Shown here piece by piece: positions 37,224 through 44,647 of a stretch of DNA of 64,000 nucleotides; the stretch's first letter is position 1; the number at the start of each line of letters is the position of its first letter. This stretch comes from Cellulomonas aerilata (GTDB lineage: Bacteria > Actinomycetota > Actinomycetes > Actinomycetales > Cellulomonadaceae): NCBI RefSeq assembly GCF_007991755.1, contig NZ_BJYY01000013.1, positions 558,001 through 622,000 of the forward strand, read 5' to 3'. Made by a program: the position numbers and the translations under genes. The notes under the pieces were generated by a model. That model saw nothing but the letters and a program-made list of their open reading frames with translations. It made no database searches and was not told where the DNA came from.

Positions 37224-38516
37224 GTGGTGGTCACGTGGCGCGCGGTGGCCCTCGCCGCCGTGGGCGTCGTCGCGGTCCTGCTCGTCCCGGTCCCGGGGAC
37301 GGTGCTGGTGTGGGCGATCGCCGTCGCCGTGACGTGCGCGGTGGACGCCGCCCTCGCCGCCCCCCCGCGCCTCGTGGCGGTGCAGCGCTCGGTGCCCGCG
37401 TCCGTGCGGCTGACCGAGCAGACCCGGTCGGTGCTCACGGTGACGAACACCAGCGCCCGCCGGCTGCGGGCGCTGGTCCGGGACGCCTGGCCGCCGTCCG
37501 CCGGGGCCCAGGTCAACCGGCACGCGGTCGACCTGCCGGCCGGTGAGTCCCGCCGGGTCGTGACCGTGCTCGTGCCGTCGCGTCGCGGGGACCGGCCGGC
37601 CGACCTGGTCACCGTCCGCTCCTTCGGTCCGCTCGGGCTGGCCGCCCGGCAGGCCTCCGTGCCCGCCCCCGCCGCGCTGCGCGTGCTGCCCGAGTTCGCC
37701 TCGCGCCGTCACCTGCCCAGCCGCCTGGTCCGGCTCCGCGAGATCGACGGCGGCGCCGCGGTGCAGGTGCGCGGGCAGGGCACCGAGTTCGACTCCCTGC
37801 GCGAGTACGTCATGGGCGACGACGTCCGCTCGATCGACTGGCGCGCGTCCGCCCGGCGGTCGGAGGTCGTGGTCCGGACCTGGCGTCCCGAGCGCGACCG
37901 CCGGGTGCTGCTCGTGGTGGACACCTCGCGCACGTCGGCGGCACGGATCGGGGACGCGCCACGGCTCGACGCGTCCATCGAGGCCGCCCTGCTGCTCGCG
38001 GCGCTGGCGTCCCGCGCCGGTGACCGGGTCGAGCTGGTCGCCTACGACCGGCGCGTGCGTGCCCGGGTCGCGGGCGCCCAGGGTCCGCGGCTGCTACCGG
38101 CGCTCGCCGACGCGCTCGCGCCGCTGGAGCCCGCCCTCGTGGAGACGGACTGGCCCGCCGTGGTCGCGCTCGTGCGTGCCCGGCTCTCCCAGCGCTCCCT
38201 CGTCGTGCTGCTCTCGGCGCTCGAGCCGGCGACCGTCGAGTCCGGGCTGCTGGGCGTCATCGGCCAGCTGACCGGCGACCACCAGGTGGTGCTGGCCTCC
38301 GTCCGCGACCCGGAGGTGGACGCGCTGCGCGCCGGGCGGGACAGCGCGTCCGAGGTGTTCGACGCCGCGGCCGCCGAGCGCGCCGAGCTCGAGCGGGCCG
38401 CGGCGGCGGTCCGGCTGCGCCAGCGCGGCGCCGAGGTCGTCGACGCACCGCCCGACGAGATCGCCCCGCGCCTGGCGGACACCTACCTGGCGCTCAAGGC
38501 GGCGGGACGCCTGTGA
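37224..38516 (+). CDS. DUF58 protein, VWA-like partner of MoxR
   Basis: 430 residues from the GTG at 37224 (GGGGAG 6 nt upstream). Two N-terminal membrane helices (AVALAAVGVVAVLLVPVPG and VLVWAIAVAVTCAVDAAL), a beta-rich segment, then the DUF58 signature DSLREYVMGDDVRSIDWRAS and a VWA-like fold with LLVVDTSRTSAA (metal-site-like). Operates with the MoxR ATPase. Its stop overlaps the following hypothetical gene by 4 nt (GTGA). Confidence 0.92.
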   Translation: MVVTWRAVALAAVGVVAVLLVPVPGTVLVWAIAVAVTCAVDAALAAPPRLVAVQRSVPASVRLTEQTRSVLTVTNTSARRLRALVRDAWPPSAGAQVNRHAVDLPAGESRRVVTVLVPSRRGDRPADLVTVRSFGPLGLAARQASVPAPAALRVLPEFASRRHLPSRLVRLREIDGGAAVQVRGQGTEFDSLREYVMGDDVRSIDWRASARRSEVVVRTWRPERDRRVLLVVDTSRTSAARIGDAPRLDASIEAALLLAALASRAGDRVELVAYDRRVRARVAGAQGPRLLPALADALAPLEPALVETDWPAVVALVRARLSQRSLVVLLSALEPATVESGLLGVIGQLTGDHQVVLASVRDPEVDALRAGRDSASEVFDAAAAERAELERAAAAVRLRQRGAEVVDAPPDEIAPRLADTYLALKAAGRL

Positions 38517-39289
38517 CCAGGGAGCCCGGGGGTCGCCCGTCCGGGGCGCGCAGCCCGTGGTGGAGCAGGGTCGTCCTTGTGGTGCGCAGCCGCGCGCGCG
38601 ACCATCGCCGCATGACCATGCGACCGACCCCGCCCGAGGCGCGACTGGCGGCCGTCGCCGCCCAGCGCGCGCTGCTCACCGTGGCCGGTGTGGCGGGCGT
38701 GGTCGCGGCCCTGGCGGCGTCCGCGCCGGTCCGCCGTCCGCCCCACCAGCGCACACCCGCCGACGACGCGGTCGTCGACCGGGTGCTCCGCGGCGCCGGG
38801 TCGACCGGGCCGGGCCGGGCCGTGTGGGCGTGGAACCCGCGGTTCGTCGCGGGTGACCCGGGCGCCGAGCCGCTGCTGCGGACGTTCACCTGGGTCGCAC
38901 CCGTGGGCGGCCCGCCGGAACCCCGAGGCACCGTGACCGCCCGGCAGGGCGCGGACGGGTCCGGCTCCGGCTCCGTGACCATCGCCCGCACCGACGACGA
39001 CGCCGCCCTCGCGCACGCGCTGGCGACCCTGGCGCCGGACGACGTCCTGGTGCACGACGACGGCGACTGGCTCGCCGTCCGCGGCGACCGGGTGCGGCCC
39101 CTGCTCGCGGCGCCGCGCACCGACCCGCCCGCCGGGTCCACCGTGGCGGCGCACCGTGCGTCGCTGAGAGACCGGGCCGGCCGGTCCGGCGTCCGTCCCG
39201 CGACCGACGGCGCACAGACCGACGACGTCCGTGCGGACGACGTGCCCACCGACCCCGCGCCCACCGACGACCCGGCCGCCGGCCGCTGA
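38513..39289 (+). CDS. Hypothetical protein with one N-terminal membrane helix
   Basis: 258 residues from the GTG at 38513, which overlaps the DUF58 stop codon; an ATG at 38612 would shorten it by 33. One hydrophobic helix (ALLTVAGVAGVVAALAASAP), a middle part with WAWNPRFVAGDPGAEPLLRT, and an Asp-rich disordered end. I do not recognise a family. The coupling to DUF58 suggests it is made with the MoxR operon, of which it is the last clear member. Confidence 0.6.
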   Translation: MTREPGGRPSGARSPWWSRVVLVVRSRARDHRRMTMRPTPPEARLAAVAAQRALLTVAGVAGVVAALAASAPVRRPPHQRTPADDAVVDRVLRGAGSTGPGRAVWAWNPRFVAGDPGAEPLLRTFTWVAPVGGPPEPRGTVTARQGADGSGSGSVTIARTDDDAALAHALATLAPDDVLVHDDGDWLAVRGDRVRPLLAAPRTDPPAGSTVAAHRASLRDRAGRSGVRPATDGAQTDDVRADDVPTDPAPTDDPAAGR

Positions 39290-39292
39290 CCC

Positions 39293-40528
39293 GTGGTCCC
39301 GCCCGCCCGACCCGACGCGCCGACCCTGGACCGCCGGTCGCTGGGGCGCGCCCTGCTGGCCCGCCAGCACCTGCTCGCCCGGCACGAGGGGACGGTCGCC
39401 GAGGAGACGGCGCACCTGGTCGGGCTGCAGGCGCAGGCGCCGTGGGCTCCGTACACCGGCCTGTGGACCCGGTTGGCCGGCTTCCGGCACGCCGACCTGG
39501 CCGACCGGCTGCTGGACCGCACGGTCGTCCGGATCGCGGTCATGCGCGGGACGATCCACCTCCTCGTCGCCGACGACGCCCTGGTCCTGCCGGCGCTGTG
39601 CGAGCCGATCCTGCGCGCCGGCCTGCGCACGAACGCCTGGGGGCCCGCCCTGCGGGACGTCGACCTCGCCCGGCTCGAGGCCGCGGCCAGGGCGGTGGTG
39701 GAGGCGAGCCCGACGGCCACCGGCCCGCTCGGCCGCCGCCTTGCCGAGCTGTGGCCGGACGTGGACCCCACGGCCCTCGCGTACGCGGCCCGGGGCACGC
39801 TGCCGCTCGTGCAGGTGCCACCTCGCGCGGTGTGGGGACGCTCGGGCGCGACCACCTGGACGACCACCGGCGCGTGGCTCGGGCGCGACCCCGTGGACCT
39901 GTCCGACCCGGACGCCCACGACGCGGCCCTGGACGACCTCGTGCTGCGGTACCTGCGCGCGTTCGGGCCGGCCTCGGTCGCGGACGTGCAGCTGTGGAGC
40001 GGGCTGACCCGGCTGGCCCCCGTGGTCGAGCGGCTGCGCCCGCGGCTCGTCACCTTCCGCGCCGAGCCGGCGCCCGGGTCCGCACCCGGGTCCAGGGGGC
40101 GCGGGCGTGAGCTGTTCGACCTGCCGGACGCGCCCCGACCGGATCCCGGGACGCCGGCGCCGGCCCGCCTGCTGCCCGAGTACGACAACCTGCTGCTGTC
40201 CCACGCGGACCGCACCAGGGTGGTGGACGACGACGCCCGCCGCCGGCTCTGGCGGGCGAACGGCGCCGTCCCCGGCACGCTGCTCGTCGACGGCACGGTC
40301 GCCGGGTCCTGGACGGTGGACCGCGCGGCGCGCCGGGCGACGCTCACCGTCGAGCCGTTCCGGCGCCTGACCCGCGCGGAGACCGCCGACGTGCGGGACG
40401 AGGCCGAGCACCTGGTCCGCTTCGTGGCGGACGAGGCGGACACTCACGCGGTCGTGTGGCACCCGGACGCCGACCTCGCCCCCGGCGCCACCGGCCGACT
40501 ACGGTCGCCCCATGACTTCGGGGCCTGA
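39293..40528 (+). CDS. Winged-helix DNA glycosylase, AlkZ-like (HTH_42, QxQ motif)
   Basis: 411 residues from the GTG at 39293. Same HTH_42 fold family as the gene at 24915-26255: LARQHLLARHEGTVAEETAH, LVGLQAQAPWAPYTGLW, VIRGTIHL-like segment VMRGTIHLLVADDAL, and LLPEYDNLLLSHADRTRVV near the end. The catalytic motif reads QAQ (Gln46-Ala-Gln48), the QxQ form of AlkZ-type glycosylases, which unhook crosslinks and are often self-resistance enzymes of genotoxin producers. No biosynthetic cluster is visible nearby. It follows the preceding gene by only 3 nt. Confidence 0.85.
   Translation: MVPPARPDAPTLDRRSLGRALLARQHLLARHEGTVAEETAHLVGLQAQAPWAPYTGLWTRLAGFRHADLADRLLDRTVVRIAVMRGTIHLLVADDALVLPALCEPILRAGLRTNAWGPALRDVDLARLEAAARAVVEASPTATGPLGRRLAELWPDVDPTALAYAARGTLPLVQVPPRAVWGRSGATTWTTTGAWLGRDPVDLSDPDAHDAALDDLVLRYLRAFGPASVADVQLWSGLTRLAPVVERLRPRLVTFRAEPAPGSAPGSRGRGRELFDLPDAPRPDPGTPAPARLLPEYDNLLLSHADRTRVVDDDARRRLWRANGAVPGTLLVDGTVAGSWTVDRAARRATLTVEPFRRLTRAETADVRDEAEHLVRFVADEADTHAVVWHPDADLAPGATGRLRSPHDFGA
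40500..40505 (+). promoter_or_regulatory. -10 box (TACGGT), leaderless type, inside the AlkZ-like gene
   Basis: TACGGT ends 6 nt before the ATG at 40512, within the last codons of the AlkZ-like gene. Confidence 0.5.
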
Positions 40529-41141
40529 CGCACGCGAGCGCCCCAGCGGCGTGCCGGTGCGGCCGTCGCCGGCGCCGGCGGACCCGGTGCCGGCACGGCC
40601 GGCACAGGCGCCGGAGCGGCCGGTGCTCGGCGGTGAGCAGTTCGCCACGGTCCTGGACCCGGGCGAGCGGCCCCGCGTGGTCACGGTGTCCACCGTCCTG
40701 TGGCTGCTCGCCGTCGTCGCGGCGGGCGTCGCCGTCGCGGCGCTGTGGCTCGAGCAGGACGCGATCCGCGCACGGTTCGCCGCGATGGTCGTCGAGCAGG
40801 CGCCGACGCGTTCACCCCAGGTCGTCACCGACGCCGCGCGGTACGCGTTCCTGGCGACCGCCGGCAGCGTCGCGCTGGTCGCCGCCGTCCACACCGCGCT
40901 CGCACTGCTCCTGCGCACCGGCCGGACCTGGGCCCGGAACCTGCTGGTCCTCACCGGGGTCCTCGGGATCGCCGTCGCGATCGTCGTCCAGGACCTCGTG
41001 ACGGACCCCGCCCGCGGTCTTCTGCACGACGTCGGGCGCATCGTGCTGCTCGTCCAGGCCACGCTGATCGTGCCGGCGGTCGTCACCATGCTGCTGCCCG
41101 CGGCGACGGCGTGGTTCAGGCGGGTGCGGGTGCTGCGCTGA
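40512..41141 (+). CDS. Hypothetical membrane protein
   Basis: 209 residues. A Pro-rich cytoplasmic start of about 55 residues, then four predicted helices: VSTVLWLLAVVAAGVAVAAL, FLATAGSVALVAAVHTALAL, LLVLTGVLGIAVAIVV and IVLLVQATLIVPAVVTMLL. Family not recognised. The start overlaps the AlkZ-like gene by 17 nt and the 3' end overlaps the convergent dynamin gene by 26 nt, so its last eight codons are antisense to that gene's end. Confidence 0.75.
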   Translation: MTSGPDARERPSGVPVRPSPAPADPVPARPAQAPERPVLGGEQFATVLDPGERPRVVTVSTVLWLLAVVAAGVAVAALWLEQDAIRARFAAMVVEQAPTRSPQVVTDAARYAFLATAGSVALVAAVHTALALLLRTGRTWARNLLVLTGVLGIAVAIVVQDLVTDPARGLLHDVGRIVLLVQATLIVPAVVTMLLPAATAWFRRVRVLR

Positions 41142-42702
41142 CCTGACCGGCCGCGACCGGGGCGTTCGCGCCGGTCGCTGCGGGCACCGCACCGGTCGAC
41201 CGCACCCCCGACAGCAGCGCCTCGCACGTGCGGGCCAGCAGCCGGCACGCGTGCCGGGTGTCCCGGTTGAGCAGCGGGTCCTCGGCGTGGTCCTGCCACC
41301 GCGTCAGGGCGAGCACGGCCGCCGCCTCGACGTCGGACGTCCGCGCACCCGGACGCAGGCCCAGGCGGTCCACCGGGTCGAGCCCGGACGCCCCGAGCAG
41401 CCGCTCGGCCGCCTCGACGTCGGCCGCGGAGAGGTCGATGTCCGCGGCCCGCAGGGCGGCCAGCAGCTCCAGCTCGTGGGTCCCCTGCGCCGCCAGGGTG
41501 AGGCGCTCGCACTCCGCGGCCAGCTCGGGCGAGCCCGGCACCGGGTGGTCCGCGACGACCCGGGCCAGCGCAGCGACCGCCGCCGACGCCCGCAGGTGGT
41601 CGCGACGCTCGGTCAGCTGGGCGTCGAGCACCCGGCGCAGCTCGGCCAGGCCGCTGCGCCGCACGAGCTCCTCGGACAGCGCCGCCGCGCGCAGCTCCTT
41701 GGTGCGCAGCAGGGCCAGCGTCAGCCGGACCCCGAAGAGCCCGAACCGGGCGAGCAGCTGCGCACGCGCCGGGGCCGCCACGGGCAGGCTCAGCGACGGG
41801 CGCCGGAACCGGTCCACGGACAGCAGCAGGCCGTCGGTGACGGACCGGTCCAGGGCCGCGAGCGAGCGCAGGTCGGCCAGCTCGTCCTCGCGCAGCGTCT
41901 GCCCGGTCTGGGCGAGCAGCCCGTCCACCGGCAGCACGGTCTGGCACAGCGGCCGCAGCGCGGCGTCCGCGCGGTACCGCTCGGCCACCCGGCCGGCCGA
42001 GATCATCGCGTCGATCCGGCCCACCCCGACCTCGTCGGCGCGTGACAGCACGGCCACCGTGCCCGGGGTGGCGCCGCGGGCGGAGCGCACGTGCTGGAAC
42101 GACTCCAGGAACCGCACGTCCGTCGCGTGCAGGTGGCGCATGAGGTAGACGACCGCGTCGACGTCGGACTCCTCGCCCTCCGCGGTCAGGAAGTGGCTGG
42201 TCCGCCGCGAGACGTCGCGGGACAGCGAGTCGAGCCCGGGGGTGTCGATGAGTGTGAGCCCGCGCAGCCCGGGAGCGGGCCAGCGCACCTCGACGTGGTC
42301 GACCTCCTCCGCGGTCCGTCCCCGCAGGTCGATCTCCAGCCCGTGCGTCCCGCGCCGCGGGGGGCTGGACCACGGCTCCCCCAGGACCGGGTGCACCGTC
42401 ACCGCGGCGGAGTCGGCGAAGCGGTACCAGGTGACGACCCGGGTGCACTCGGCGTGGTCGCTGGCGGCCAGCTCCACCCCCATGAGCGCGTTGAGCAGGG
42501 TGGACTTCCCGGCCTTGAGCTTGCCGGCCAGGGCGACCTGCAGGGGTGCGTCCAGCCGGTCCAGGGCGTGCTCGAGGACCGCCCGCGCCTCGGGGTCGGC
42601 GGCGTACACGTCGACCGCCGCCAGGAGCAGCCGGCGTGCCTCGTCCGCACCGGACGGGGCGGGGATGCCGGACGTGGCCGTCGCACCGGACGTGCGGGTC
42701 AT
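41116..42702 (-). CDS. Dynamin-like GTPase, IniC-like
   Basis: 528 residues. P-loop GKLKAGKSTLLNALMG (about 57-72), G3 LIDTPGLDSLS, and a degenerate G4 (VLSRADEVG). The C-terminal half is helical and ends in an Ala/Pro tail. No clear membrane helix. It is the last gene of a three-gene minus-strand operon; its ATG overlaps the stop of the upstream dynamin gene (ATGA). The pair corresponds to IniA-IniC of the mycobacterial isoniazid-inducible iniBAC operon, whose products are dynamin-like membrane-remodelling proteins. Assignment to IniC rests on order and on being the shorter partner. Confidence 0.85.
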   Translation of the reverse strand: MTRTSGATATSGIPAPSGADEARRLLLAAVDVYAADPEARAVLEHALDRLDAPLQVALAGKLKAGKSTLLNALMGVELAASDHAECTRVVTWYRFADSAAVTVHPVLGEPWSSPPRRGTHGLEIDLRGRTAEEVDHVEVRWPAPGLRGLTLIDTPGLDSLSRDVSRRTSHFLTAEGEESDVDAVVYLMRHLHATDVRFLESFQHVRSARGATPGTVAVLSRADEVGVGRIDAMISAGRVAERYRADAALRPLCQTVLPVDGLLAQTGQTLREDELADLRSLAALDRSVTDGLLLSVDRFRRPSLSLPVAAPARAQLLARFGLFGVRLTLALLRTKELRAAALSEELVRRSGLAELRRVLDAQLTERRDHLRASAAVAALARVVADHPVPGSPELAAECERLTLAAQGTHELELLAALRAADIDLSAADVEAAERLLGASGLDPVDRLGLRPGARTSDVEAAAVLALTRWQDHAEDPLLNRDTRHACRLLARTCEALLSGVRSTGAVPAATGANAPVAAGQVSAAPAPA

Positions 42703-44546
42703 GCGGGCACCTTCACCGGCTCCGGCCGGTCCCCCGCCAGGTCCTGGGCCTCGGCCCGGACGGCCTCCACCCGCCCCACCGCGGCCCGGACCGCGGCGAG
42801 CCGCTCGGTGCGGCCGGCGTCGCCGGTGCGCGCCGCCTCCTTGGCGGTCCGCACGGAGTCGTCGAGGGAGCGGAACAGCTCCTCGGCCGTCGTGGTGAAG
42901 TGGTCCCGCAGCACGCGCTGGACCTGCCGGAGCCGGTCCTTGGAGTCCTTGCTCACCTGGAAGATCACCTCGTCGACGTGCCGGCGGACCGCAGCCTTCG
43001 CCTCGACCTGACGCCGCTTCACGCGCGCCTTGTGGTCGTCGCGGTACGCCTTGCCGCCCATGATGACCCCGATGCCGACCGAGATGGGGTTGATGATCGA
43101 CATCCCCAACGCCACCGCCGTGACCATGCCGAACATGAGGATGCCGCCGTAGGACCCGCGCAGCGCGATCAGCGCCTTCTGCGTCGGCCCCACGCGCTCG
43201 ACCTCGACCCGCTCCAGCTTGGCGACCAGCTCCAGCGCCTCGTCGCTGTCGCCGCGCAGCAGCTCGGGCAGCGCGACGGTGCCGTCCCGGTCGAAGTGGT
43301 CGGCGACGCGCTGGGCGAGCCACTGGGACCGCTCGTGCGCCCAGACGAAGTTGGCCGCCACCGCCGAGGCGATGCGCTGGACCACCCAGTCGTCGAACTC
43401 GTCCCACACCATGCCCGGGTCGGCCGCCTCGATGGCCTCCTCGGCCTCGCGCGTGATCTTGCGCAGCCGGTCGCGCAGGTCGTACTCGATGTCCGAGGTG
43501 AGGTCGGTGACGCCGTCGCCGAGCGTCTGCTGCCACCGCGCCGACCGCCGGCGCAGCTCTCCCGTGGTCTCCCGCGCGGCGACCAGCTCGGCGATCATCG
43601 CCCCGCTGCCGGCCGGGTCCTCCAGGGCGCTCAGCTCGGCTCGCAGCGACAGCAGCAGGTGGTCGGTCACCGCGAGCACGTCGTGGGTCAGGGAGCGCTG
43701 GGCCAGCATGCCGGCGTGCCCGACGACGTCGTCGCGCAGGTGGCGCACCAGGTCGGCGAAGCCGGATTCCTCGTGCAGCTCGGGGTCCCGGGTCCGGGCG
43801 GCGTGCAGCCGCAGCGACGAGGACACCGGCATGAGCCGCACCCGGGCCCCGGCCGCGTCCAGGTGGCGGCGGTCGATCTCGGCCACGTCGCGCCAGCTGG
43901 GGTACAGGTCGGTCTTGGTCAGGACGCAGGCGACGTTGGGGCACAGCTTCATGGCGTGCCCGAGGAACTCCAGCTCGGGCTCGGAGTACTCCTGCGCGGC
44001 GTCCGAGACCAGCAGGACGGCGTCGGCCGACGGCAGGGCCGCCATGGTGTTCGCGGCGTGCGTGGAGCCCAGCCCGCCCACGCCGGGGGTGTCGACCAGC
44101 ACCAGCCCGCCGGCGAGCAGCTGCCGCGGCAGGGTGACCTCGGCGTAGGCGAGGCGCCGGGCGTTCCCCGGGTTGCCGAGCTCGGAGACGTGCTGGGCGA
44201 GCTCCTCGAGCGGGACCTCGAGGCGGGTGAGCGCCTCGGTCGGGGCGCCGGGCTCCTCGGGGGCGTCGGGCGGGGCCAGGACCAGCGTGGCCGTGGGCTG
44301 CGTGCCGTGGGCGACGACGGTCGGCACGGAGGTCGCGACGTCGTCGTCGACCGGGCACACCGGGGCGTTCACGAGTGCGTTGACGAGCTGGCTCTTGCCC
44401 TGCTTGAACTCCCCCACGACGAGCACCCGCACGTGCGGGTCCTGCAGCCGGCGTCGCGCGGCCTCGAGCCGGGCCGTCAGGTCCGGTCGGTCGGCGGTGG
44501 CGGTGACCGCGAGGGCGCGGTCGAGCAGGTCTGAGAGGGATCGCAC
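42699..44546 (-). CDS. Dynamin-like GTPase, IniA-like
   Basis: 615 residues. P-loop GEFKQGKSQLVNALVN (about 45-60), switch/G2 region DDDVATSVPTVVAHG, G3 LVLVDTPGVGGLG, G4 CVLTKTDLYP, then a long helical stalk, a paired hydrophobic segment GGILMFGMVTAVALGM and IINPISVGIGVIMGG (about 475-510) that resembles the membrane paddle of IniA, and a coiled C-terminal part. Probably bends or seals the inner membrane. Coupled to the IniC-like gene. The gap upstream (101 bp) holds a terminator-like hairpin for the IniB-like gene, so read-through or a second promoter must supply this gene. Confidence 0.9.
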   Translation of the reverse strand: MRSLSDLLDRALAVTATADRPDLTARLEAARRRLQDPHVRVLVVGEFKQGKSQLVNALVNAPVCPVDDDVATSVPTVVAHGTQPTATLVLAPPDAPEEPGAPTEALTRLEVPLEELAQHVSELGNPGNARRLAYAEVTLPRQLLAGGLVLVDTPGVGGLGSTHAANTMAALPSADAVLLVSDAAQEYSEPELEFLGHAMKLCPNVACVLTKTDLYPSWRDVAEIDRRHLDAAGARVRLMPVSSSLRLHAARTRDPELHEESGFADLVRHLRDDVVGHAGMLAQRSLTHDVLAVTDHLLLSLRAELSALEDPAGSGAMIAELVAARETTGELRRRSARWQQTLGDGVTDLTSDIEYDLRDRLRKITREAEEAIEAADPGMVWDEFDDWVVQRIASAVAANFVWAHERSQWLAQRVADHFDRDGTVALPELLRGDSDEALELVAKLERVEVERVGPTQKALIALRGSYGGILMFGMVTAVALGMSIINPISVGIGVIMGGKAYRDDHKARVKRRQVEAKAAVRRHVDEVIFQVSKDSKDRLRQVQRVLRDHFTTTAEELFRSLDDSVRTAKEAARTGDAGRTERLAAVRAAVGRVEAVRAEAQDLAGDRPEPVKVPA

Positions 44547-44586
44547 GGCAGCTCCAGGTGTCCGGTCGAGTAAGCCACTGCACGGG

Positions 44587-44628
44587 CTGGTCCCGCAACA
44601 CCCGCGGGTGCGGGTGCTGCGGGACCAG
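44587..44628 (-). terminator. Hairpin between the IniB-like and IniA-like genes
   Basis: Arms 44587-44605 and 44610-44628 pair over 19 positions with one mismatch and a GGGT loop. It lies 20 bp past the IniB-like stop and may attenuate read-through so that the repeat protein is made in excess over the GTPases. Confidence 0.7.
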
Positions 44629-44647
44629 GGTCAGCCGTGCGCGGGCG

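Noticed and set aside
39293-40528. AlkZ-like gene as part of a genotoxin biosynthetic cluster
   Set aside because: No biosynthetic, transport or resistance genes of such a cluster surround it in this window.
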